From a virus: a DNA stretch of 23,312 bases. The notes beneath the pieces are model-generated. The model searched no databases. It was not told the DNA's origin and saw only the letters and a list, made by a program, of their open reading frames with translations. This document shows, in pieces, positions 16,384-22,430 of this stretch; the first letter of the stretch is position 1, and each line of letters begins with the position of its first letter. The DNA is taken from positions 1 to 23,312 of the IMG/VR virus record IMGVR_UViG_3300030105_000748; one strand, given 5' to 3'. The position numbers and the translations under genes are program-made.

Positions 16384-16958
16384 AAATAAAGAATTTAGAA
16401 AAGATACAGAAACAATTATCTACTGTTATGGATAACTCCAAAGGTCTTAAACCAAGTGGTTTTGAAATAGAAGATACAGATTTAAAACTAAGTATGAAAG
16501 ACGATTACTTATGGGATGAATTACCTACTTTTAATTTTGAGGACCCTCCTGTAGATCCAGTTAAGTTTTCTATGGCTATGGTAACACTGATGAGAGAAAA
16601 AGGTGGTATGGCATTAGCTGCTAACCAAGTAGGACATAACTTTGCAATGTTTGTTACAGAAGGTGAGCCAGCCTTTGCAATATTTAATCCTACAATAACA
16701 TTTAGAAGTCCTAATGAAGTACTAATGGATGAAGCATGCTTATCCTTTCCTGGTCTTAACTTAAAAATAAAACGTCCAGCATCTATTCGTATAAGATTTC
16801 AAGAGCCATATGGTAATTGGATAACAAAACAGTTTGCAGGAATGAGTGCAAGAGTATTTTTACAAATGGCTGATCATTTAATAGGTGTTGACTTCACTGA
16901 CAAAGTAAGTAAACTAAAATTAGATATGGCAAAAAAGAAAGTGAAAAGTAATGGGTAG
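16380..16958 (+). CDS. Peptide deformylase-like protein with degenerate active site
   Basis: This 192-aa protein has the peptide deformylase fold motifs: motif I GMALAANQVG (76-85; usual GxGLAAxQxG) and motif II EACLSFPG (118-125; usual EGCLS) with metal ligand Cys120. Motif III should be HExxH but reads QMADHLIG (162-169): the first metal-binding His is Gln162 and the catalytic Glu is Met163; only His166 remains. Active deformylases remove the formyl group from new proteins, and marine phages often carry one. This copy is unlikely to be a normal deformylase; a binding or regulatory role is possible. The first 60 residues are an extension relative to compact phage enzymes. It overlaps gp46 by four bases and the ACP gene by eight. 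Confidence 0.8.
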   Translation: MKIKNLEKIQKQLSTVMDNSKGLKPSGFEIEDTDLKLSMKDDYLWDELPTFNFEDPPVDPVKFSMAMVTLMREKGGMALAANQVGHNFAMFVTEGEPAFAIFNPTITFRSPNEVLMDEACLSFPGLNLKIKRPASIRIRFQEPYGNWITKQFAGMSARVFLQMADHLIGVDFTDKVSKLKLDMAKKKVKSNG

Positions 16959-17208
16959 AGATGTATCAATACCTAATATCTATGACTCTATAGTTAAGAT
17001 ATTAGCTGGGGAATTAGAAATAGATGAGTCAAGAATACAACATAAGAGTCATATACTAAATGATCTTGGTGGTGATAGTTTACAAATTGTAGAAGTAATA
17101 ATGCAGATGGAAGAACATTTTAATATTATTATTGAAGATGAATCTGTTGATAGAATTAATACAGTAGAAGATATATATAAAGAAGTGCGAGGAATACTTG
17201 AGCGATAA
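16951..17208 (+). CDS. acpP: Acyl carrier protein
   Basis: This 85-aa acidic four-helix protein is the size of bacterial ACP (about 78 aa). The phosphopantetheine attachment motif is intact: LGGDSLQIVEVIMQMEEHFN with Ser43, followed by IIIEDESVDRINTVEDI, the conserved helix III region. ACP carries acyl chains on a 4'-phosphopantetheine arm added by a host or phage AcpS. No fatty-acid enzyme is visible nearby, so its partner is unknown. It overlaps the deformylase-like gene by eight bases and the QueE gene by 11. Confidence 0.88.
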   Translation: MGRDVSIPNIYDSIVKILAGELEIDESRIQHKSHILNDLGGDSLQIVEVIMQMEEHFNIIIEDESVDRINTVEDIYKEVRGILER

Positions 17209-18097
17209 ACAATATACATATAGTGAAATATTTCACTCAGCCCAAGGTGAAGGATTGTATACAGGTACACCTGGACCTTGGCTAAGATACTTTATGTGCA
17301 ACTTACAGTGTAATGGATTTGGTCAAGATGATCCTACTGATGAGAGTACATATAAGTTACCTTATAAAGATTTAGATACAAGTAAGTATGAAAAGTTAGA
17401 AGACTTACCTGTGTTTGAATATGGATGTGATAGTAGTTACTCTTGGTCAGCTAAGTATAAAAAGTTTCAACATAAAGCTACAGCAGAAGAGATAGCTATT
17501 AGAATAGTACTTAGTATGAAGAACAAGCATAATCCATTAGGGTTGTTTATACATCCTAACAATGGAGGATACTGGCAGCACTTACATATAACAGGTGGTG
17601 AACCTTTAATGCCACATGCTCAAGAATGTACTGCAGAAGTAATGAAGAATCTAATAAGAGTAGCTAACTTTCCTGCAAGTATAACTTTTGAGACTAACGG
17701 TACACAAGAATTAACACATGAGCTTATAGAAGCAATTAATGTTTATAAGTTACCTGTTCATTGGTCTATAAGTCCTAAGCTATGGAACACTGCTGGTGAG
17801 CATGATACTAAAGCATTCATACCAGGTAACATAAAAGCCTTACAAGAGATCTCGCCTCATGGTATGTTAAAGTTTGTCTGTAATGGAACAGATAAATCTT
17901 GGGAAGAGATAGAACAAAAAGTAGATGTATTAAGAAAGATGGAAGTCAACTTTCCTGTATCAATTATGCCAGTTGGTGCAACAGTTGAAGGACAAAAATT
18001 AGTGGACAGTCAGGTCGCAACTGAAGCTGTAGCTAGAGGTTATCATATCTCTGCCAGAGTTCACACTTACCTATGGGGGAATAAAATTGGCGTTTAG
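17198..18097 (+). CDS. queE: 7-carboxy-7-deazaguanine synthase QueE (radical SAM)
   Basis: QueE converts 6-carboxytetrahydropterin to 7-carboxy-7-deazaguanine using S-adenosylmethionine and a 4Fe-4S cluster. The N-terminal YSEIFHSAQGEGLYTGTPG block and GGEP (133-136) are diagnostic, with ETNGTQ and WSISPKL further on. Cluster cysteines appear to be Cys34, Cys38 and Cys77, the last in GCDSSYSW, which parallels the usual CDT; 38 residues separate the second and third, against two in the classic CxxxCxxC. At 299 aa it is longer than most QueE (about 210-240). The start is TTG at 17198 with GAGG at 17189-17192 five bases upstream; the first ATG would cut into the conserved QGEG region. Confidence 0.9.
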   Translation: MSDKQYTYSEIFHSAQGEGLYTGTPGPWLRYFMCNLQCNGFGQDDPTDESTYKLPYKDLDTSKYEKLEDLPVFEYGCDSSYSWSAKYKKFQHKATAEEIAIRIVLSMKNKHNPLGLFIHPNNGGYWQHLHITGGEPLMPHAQECTAEVMKNLIRVANFPASITFETNGTQELTHELIEAINVYKLPVHWSISPKLWNTAGEHDTKAFIPGNIKALQEISPHGMLKFVCNGTDKSWEEIEQKVDVLRKMEVNFPVSIMPVGATVEGQKLVDSQVATEAVARGYHISARVHTYLWGNKIGV

Positions 18098-18695
18098 TAA
18101 TATATATTCATTAAATGTCTGGAGATCAAAGATCGAAGGCATTGATAATAAAAAGTTGGCAGAGCTATGTATGGCTCAGGCTAACTTTAGAAAAGATAAA
18201 AATGTATCCGCAACTGGATATGAAGACTCACCTATTGATGGATTAGATCCAGAGATGGTTAAGTTAAGAGGTACAATTAAAAAAGTTATACATGAAAAGT
18301 TTGAAGCAAGATTAAAAGAAGGAGAAGTCTGGGCTCATATATGTAGAACAGGAGAGTCTACTCAGATTCATTCTCATAGAAAGAAAACTGATTGGGCATT
18401 ACAATGTTTGTCTTGGGTGTACTATGTTAAGATACCACCAGGAGAGAACGTAGGTGGAAGAATAGTATTCCAAACTCAGCTTGGTGGATTGTTTACAATT
18501 AATAAAGATTTCAATCCTCAAGAAGGTGAGTTTATAATCTTCCCATCTTGGTTACCACATTTTACTACAAGAAATTCATCACCTGATATTCGTATATCTA
18601 TATCATCTAATTATAGATTTGAGGATCAAAGAACATATGATGAAGTAGCAAGAGAAGGTAGAAACAATAACATTAGAAAACTTACAGGAGTTTAA
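18087..18695 (+). CDS. 2-oxoglutarate/Fe(II) oxygenase-like protein
   Basis: This 202-aa protein resembles the putative 2OG-Fe(II) oxygenase family common in marine T4-like phages. Evidence: a His-x-His pair (HSH, 95-97), the CLSWVYYVKIPPGENVGGR segment typical after the first ligands (LSWVYY...), the IIFPSWLPHFT block (150-160) supplying the distal His158, and RISISSNYRF with Arg169 as a likely 2-oxoglutarate salt-bridge residue. The usual HxD/E is not obvious, so ligand assignment is tentative. Substrate is unknown: protein, DNA base or small molecule. The start is TTG at 18087 with GGGGGA at 18075-18080; it overlaps queE by 11 bases and is two bases from queD. Confidence 0.75.
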   Translation: MAFSNIYSLNVWRSKIEGIDNKKLAELCMAQANFRKDKNVSATGYEDSPIDGLDPEMVKLRGTIKKVIHEKFEARLKEGEVWAHICRTGESTQIHSHRKKTDWALQCLSWVYYVKIPPGENVGGRIVFQTQLGGLFTINKDFNPQEGEFIIFPSWLPHFTTRNSSPDIRISISSNYRFEDQRTYDEVAREGRNNNIRKLTGV

Positions 18696-18696
18696 T

Positions 18697-19173
18697 ATGG
18701 CAAAATATATTTCAACTAAAACATATAAACATCTTGGACCGGTAGCTTATAGACAATGGAGAGCAGACTCTCATTGTAATCTTATACATGGCTATGCTCT
18801 ATCGTTTCATTTTGAATTTGAAGCTGATACATTAGATGCTCGTAACTGGGTTATGGACTTTGGTGGTCTAAGACCTTTGAAACAACATTTAGAAGATTGG
18901 TTTGATCATACATTATTAGTAGCTGATGATGACCCACAGAGAGATGAATTGATAGCTCTTGGTAAGTCTGGGCTAGCTAAGATAACCGAAGTAGAAAAGA
19001 CTGGATGTGAAGGTCTAGCTTCTTGGTTATATGAATACATTAATACAATTTTCTTACCTGACTATGGAAAAGAAGAAGCTGAACGCATCTGGTGTTCCAA
19101 AGTAGAAGTGAGAGAAACTGACAGTAATATGGCTATGAGAGTGGGACACAGAGAAGATGGGGAATTCAACTGA
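18697..19173 (+). CDS. queD: 6-carboxytetrahydropterin synthase QueD, divergent metal site
   Basis: QueD turns 7,8-dihydroneopterin triphosphate into 6-carboxytetrahydropterin, the substrate of QueE. Matches to the E. coli enzyme are good: Cys27 of HCNLIHG, WVMDFGGL (51-58), Asp70-His71 of FDHTLL and VEVRETDSN near the end with Glu140. The zinc-ligand histidines are not standard: the third position of HGH is Tyr33 (HGY), and no His aligns at position 16. I recall a WRADSHCNLLHGYAL subfamily in alphaproteobacteria, which would make this a recognised variant and hint at the host group. At 158 aa it is longer than E. coli QueD (about 120 aa). It overlaps the next gene by 17 bases. Confidence 0.85.
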   Translation: MAKYISTKTYKHLGPVAYRQWRADSHCNLIHGYALSFHFEFEADTLDARNWVMDFGGLRPLKQHLEDWFDHTLLVADDDPQRDELIALGKSGLAKITEVEKTGCEGLASWLYEYINTIFLPDYGKEEAERIWCSKVEVRETDSNMAMRVGHREDGEFN

Positions 19174-19681
19174 GACTAACCTATACACATATAAGTATAC
19201 GGACTTCACTAAAGACATAAGAAAAATAGCACAGTGGTTAAGAGGTAAGCGTAACGGGTATACCAAGTATGAAGAAGACCCTTGGGAACCTGATATGATA
19301 GTATCCATTAATAGAGGTGGACTGGTAGCAGGTGTCTATCTATCCCATCTATTAGACATACCTCATTTTCCAATACATTATCAGACTAGAGATCACAATG
19401 ACTTTGGTCATGATAAAACTACATGGACGTTACCATATAGACCACCTGGTGTCTCACATACAAAAAATATATTATTACTAGATGACATTAACGACTCTGG
19501 TAAAACATTTACAGATATAATGACACACTGGAAGACTTCAGATCTAGGTGAAGGTCCTATGGACGCAAGAGTTAAAACTGTATCATTGATACAAAGAAAA
19601 ACAAGTAAGTTTGCTGTTGACTTTAGTCCAATAGTATTAGATAACGATAAGTGGGTAGTCTTTCCATGGGAAAGCAAATAA
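19157..19681 (+). CDS. Type I phosphoribosyltransferase (purine salvage-like)
   Basis: This 174-aa protein has the PRPP-binding loop ILLLDDINDSGKT (105-117; family pattern VVDDxxxTGxT) and an upstream VSINRGGLVAGVYLSHLL strand-helix (49-66) typical of guanine/xanthine/hypoxanthine phosphoribosyltransferases. Such enzymes join a free purine base to PRPP. The hood region that selects the base is not resolvable by eye, so the substrate is open; guanine or xanthine is favoured by family resemblance. It lies between queD and folE, overlapping queD by 17 bases. Recycling guanine released by the base-exchange enzyme is an attractive but unproven role. Confidence 0.85.
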   Translation: MGNSTETNLYTYKYTDFTKDIRKIAQWLRGKRNGYTKYEEDPWEPDMIVSINRGGLVAGVYLSHLLDIPHFPIHYQTRDHNDFGHDKTTWTLPYRPPGVSHTKNILLLDDINDSGKTFTDIMTHWKTSDLGEGPMDARVKTVSLIQRKTSKFAVDFSPIVLDNDKWVVFPWESK

Positions 19682-19698
19682 TAATAAAGGAAAAGTGA

Positions 19699-20394
19699 AT
19701 GGCGTTAAATAAAGATAAAACTGATAGCTCATTAGGTTGGGAAGTACATGACCATCTAAAGTCACTAGGTATTGAGACTCCTATGACATCTAATGTAACT
19801 GATATGATGGATAAGCAGAAGCTATCATTATTAGAAGATCATTTTGAAAAGATAATGGAACTATTAGGACTTGACTTGACAGATGACTCAATGCAAGACT
19901 CTCCTAGACGATTAGCTAAGATGTATGTTAATGAATTGTTCTGGGGTATGGATTATAAGAACTTTCCTAAGTGTACAGCAATAGAAAATAAACTACAGAA
20001 TATTAATACTAATAGCTCTTTTGTATTAGAGAAAGGTATTACAGTTAACTCTGTTTGTGAGCATCACTTTGTTCCTATCTATGGTAAATGTACTATAGCT
20101 TATCTTCCTAAAGGTAAGATGCTAGGTCTGTCTAAATTAAATAGAGTTACAGAATACTTTAGTAGAAGACCTCAGGTACAAGAAAGATTAACAGAGCAGA
20201 TTAGAGCTGCTATATCTTATGTTACTGAGACTGCTGATGTAGCTGTGTTTATAGATTCAGAACACTTCTGTGTAAAGAGTAGAGGTATACAAGATACTAA
20301 TAGTTCTACAGTTACATTATCTGTAGGTGGTATATTTGCTGAAGATAAATCTGATATTAGAAGAGAGTTTTTAAACTTAGCGAGAATGCAATAG
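19699..20394 (+). CDS. folE: GTP cyclohydrolase I FolE
   Basis: FolE opens GTP to 7,8-dihydroneopterin triphosphate, the first step for both folate and 7-deazaguanine pathways. The 231-aa length matches E. coli FolE (222 aa). Seen in order: DSPRRLAKMYVNELFWG (67-83), the zinc and active-site block VNSVCEHHFVPIYGKCTIAYLP split around Cys120, His122 and His123, LGLSKLNRVTEYFSRRPQVQ (143-161), and the second zinc ligand in SEHFCVKSRG (Cys191). All key residues are present, so the enzyme should be active. The N-terminal 40 residues are variable. An AAGGAAAAG ribosome site precedes the ATG. Confidence 0.96.
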   Translation: MALNKDKTDSSLGWEVHDHLKSLGIETPMTSNVTDMMDKQKLSLLEDHFEKIMELLGLDLTDDSMQDSPRRLAKMYVNELFWGMDYKNFPKCTAIENKLQNINTNSSFVLEKGITVNSVCEHHFVPIYGKCTIAYLPKGKMLGLSKLNRVTEYFSRRPQVQERLTEQIRAAISYVTETADVAVFIDSEHFCVKSRGIQDTNSSTVTLSVGGIFAEDKSDIRREFLNLARMQ

Positions 20395-20410
20395 CAAAAA
20401 GGAATATTAT

Positions 20411-21208
20411 ATGATGAAATCAATTAAAATTATTGGTGACTTTAGTATAGAAGAAATACAAAATACTAAAAGAGAACCATTGAAAAGAAAAACAACAACG
20501 GTACATGGTCCGCAAGAGTATTTAATAAAGGATATTCTTATAAAGTTTAAAATGTATAGAGAAGACAGAGCATTTATACAAAAAGTAAAACCTAAGGACG
20601 TACAAGGTAAGTATGGTAAACCTTATAAAGAGTTACCTTTAAATTTTAAAGGTGCAATGCCAAGTAATTATTTTTGGTTAACTAAACCCTTAAAAGTAAC
20701 ACCAGATACATATGATAATAATTATGTGGTAGATATAAATGAACTAAGGAATAGTTGTATACCTTATAGAAAAGCTAAAGCAAAGACTCCTGTTTATACT
20801 CGTACTGGAATTGAAAGAGAAGATTTAACTTTAGATATTGTTAAGAAAAATATTAAGGATTATAAACCAGCTACAAATGGTATTGCTGCTGAGCTATATT
20901 TGAATAGAGCTTTCAAGGGTAAAGGATTTAGTATGGATGAATTTTTAACTTTATGTGAACAACGTGGTCGTCCTGTAAAAACTAAAACAAAGAATGGTAA
21001 ACCACATGGTGGATTTGCAAGAGTATTTGAAGCTGCAAAAGCTCTGCAACACTTGTTAGGTGATAGAGGTAAAGTACTTATGGCCCAAGAGAATAATGGT
21101 ATATATCAACTTATCCTCGAGGATAAGTATAAATCTTGGCCAACTGATAATAGATATAAAGTATTAAATACTAAAAGTAAACAAGAACAGTTGGTGGTGT
21201 ATGCGTAA
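20411..21208 (+). CDS. Basic protein of unknown function in the 7-deazaguanine cluster
   Basis: I do not recognise this 265-aa protein. It is lysine-rich throughout, with a basic N-terminal third (REPLKRKTTTVHG, residues 21-33), a KPKDVQGKYGKPYKELP segment, and RGRPVKTKTKNGKPHGG (185-201), which resembles an AT-hook core (RGRP) followed by basic residues. The region 202-217 (FARVFEAAKALQHLLG) is a predicted helix. It has no PP-loop SGGxDS motif, so it is not QueC. Start may be ATG 20411 or 20414; AAGGAA lies upstream at 20399-20404. It overlaps the next gene by eight bases. DNA binding is a guess from composition. Confidence 0.8.
   Translation: MMKSIKIIGDFSIEEIQNTKREPLKRKTTTVHGPQEYLIKDILIKFKMYREDRAFIQKVKPKDVQGKYGKPYKELPLNFKGAMPSNYFWLTKPLKVTPDTYDNNYVVDINELRNSCIPYRKAKAKTPVYTRTGIEREDLTLDIVKKNIKDYKPATNGIAAELYLNRAFKGKGFSMDEFLTLCEQRGRPVKTKTKNGKPHGGFARVFEAAKALQHLLGDRGKVLMAQENNGIYQLILEDKYKSWPTDNRYKVLNTKSKQEQLVVYA
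21109..21128. repeat. Perfect 20-bp palindrome inside a coding region
   Basis: ACTTATCCTCGAGGATAAGT is identical on both strands over all 20 bases, centred on CTCGAG. It lies near the 3' end of the unknown basic-protein gene, about 73 bases before the next ATG. It could be a protein-binding site or an RNA hairpin with a TCGA loop. No T run follows, so it is not a typical terminator. Confidence 0.9.
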
Positions 21209-21563
21209 AAGAATATTTGTAACCTGGCAGAAGGAAGGTATACATCAGTATCCTAATGCTCCTAAAGGAGTAGAGTTCTTAGCCTATCCTCATAGACATA
21301 TGTTTCACTTTAGAGTTGAGATAGATGTCTTTCATGATGATAGAGAAATAGAATTTATATTATTTAAAAGAGAACTAGAAGGTCTTTATACAGAAGGTAC
21401 AATAGAATTAGATCATAAGTCATGTGAGATGATGTCTGATGATTTATCTGTTTACATATACAAAAAATATCCTAATAGAACATTCACTATAACAGTAAGT
21501 GAAGATGGAGAGAATGGTGCCATTACTGATTATGATATTGATACAAAAGGAATAATAAACTAA
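21201..21563 (+). CDS. QueD-like T-fold protein lacking the catalytic cysteine
   Basis: This 120-aa protein, close to QueD in length, aligns by eye with the QueD/PTPS tunnelling fold: His15 in EGIHQYP, HRH (31-33) in PHRHMFHFRVEI (QueD LHGHxxxVRLEI), DDREIEFILFKRELE, Asp71-His72 in LDHKSCEM, and ITVSEDGENGA with Glu101. The His positions 15, 31 and 33 match the zinc ligands of E. coli QueD (16, 31, 33). The catalytic Cys27 has no counterpart (FLAY), so this is unlikely to be a second QueD; it may act on another 7-deazaguanine or pterin intermediate. It overlaps its upstream neighbour by eight bases and the DpdA-like gene by one. Confidence 0.7.
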   Translation: MRKRIFVTWQKEGIHQYPNAPKGVEFLAYPHRHMFHFRVEIDVFHDDREIEFILFKRELEGLYTEGTIELDHKSCEMMSDDLSVYIYKKYPNRTFTITVSEDGENGAITDYDIDTKGIIN

Positions 21564-22429
21564 TGGAATTTTGTCATATAATGCCAACAGACTTTCTTAA
21601 TAAGTTTGCTGGTAAGTATAAGAGTCATTTAATGTTAGCTCATTTAGTAGAAACTGATATGAGATATGCTGATTGGTTTGAAGCCTATGATGGTGTAAAG
21701 ATATTAGATAACTCTGCCTTTGAAATGTACAAGCAAGACAAACCTATGTACCCAACTGATAAGTTAATAGATATGGGTGAAAGAGTTAAAGCTGACTACA
21801 TTGTAATGTCAGACTACCCAGATCAAAAAAGCTCTGTAACTATAGAAGCTGCTATGGAGATAGCTCCTACATTTAAAGAGAAAGGTTTTGGAACATTCTT
21901 TGTACCTCAATCTAAGATAGGTGATATGGAAGACCTTATAACAGGTTTTACTTGGGCAGCTAATAGTTCTCTTGTAGACTATATTGGGTTTAGTATATTG
22001 AATATACCTAATGCTTATGGGGTGGAAAAAAATAATAAATTACAAAGATATCTTTCGAGAATGAAGTTCATTCGTGAGTTAGATATGAGAGGAGTGCTTA
22101 CTGATATAGTTAATAACGGTAAGAAGATTCACTTCTTAGGAATGTTGGATGGACCAAATGAAATTGAACTTTTATCAGACACTGGCTATGGTCAGTATAT
22201 TGACACTTGGGATAGTAGTGCTGCTTGTTGGTATGGTGCTAACGGTATTATGTTTGACGATAGTCCAACTGGTGCTGTTAATGGAAAATTTGAGAAAGAA
22301 GTTGACTTCAATGCTAAAGTAGGTGATATTAAAAATGAAGAAAAGATTGATAATAATTTAACCTTTATAGATAATTTATGTGAGAAAAGTGATGCTGAAG
22401 AATATTGGACTGACGACGAACATTTCTAA
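21563..22429 (+). CDS. dpdA: DpdA-like DNA guanine transglycosylase (TGT superfamily)
   Basis: DpdA-type enzymes exchange guanine in DNA for a 7-deazaguanine base, as TGT does in tRNA. The 288-aa product shows TGT landmarks: KILDNSAFE (47-54) at the place of TGT LTDSGGFQ with the substrate-binding Asp (Asp49), and HFLGMLDGPNEIELL followed by YIDTWDSSAACW (212-223), matching TGT YLMGVG...GIDMFDCVLPTR where the nucleophilic Asp lies (Asp214 or Asp217 here). The zinc-binding Cys cluster of bacterial TGT is absent, as expected for DpdA. It sits downstream of folE, queD and queE, which make its base. Other TGT-like roles, including tRNA, cannot be excluded from sequence alone. Confidence 0.75.
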   Translation: MEFCHIMPTDFLNKFAGKYKSHLMLAHLVETDMRYADWFEAYDGVKILDNSAFEMYKQDKPMYPTDKLIDMGERVKADYIVMSDYPDQKSSVTIEAAMEIAPTFKEKGFGTFFVPQSKIGDMEDLITGFTWAANSSLVDYIGFSILNIPNAYGVEKNNKLQRYLSRMKFIRELDMRGVLTDIVNNGKKIHFLGMLDGPNEIELLSDTGYGQYIDTWDSSAACWYGANGIMFDDSPTGAVNGKFEKEVDFNAKVGDIKNEEKIDNNLTFIDNLCEKSDAEEYWTDDEHF

Positions 22430-22430
22430 T

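Noticed and set aside
20411-21208. Possible QueC to complete the preQ0 pathway
   Set aside because: No SGGxDS PP-loop or zinc Cys cluster is present in this protein or any other in the window.
22380-22430. GTG start adding 17 residues to the dUTPase-like protein
   Set aside because: It would overlap the DpdA-like gene by 50 bases and the extra residues do not resemble the family; ATG 22431 follows the stop by one base.
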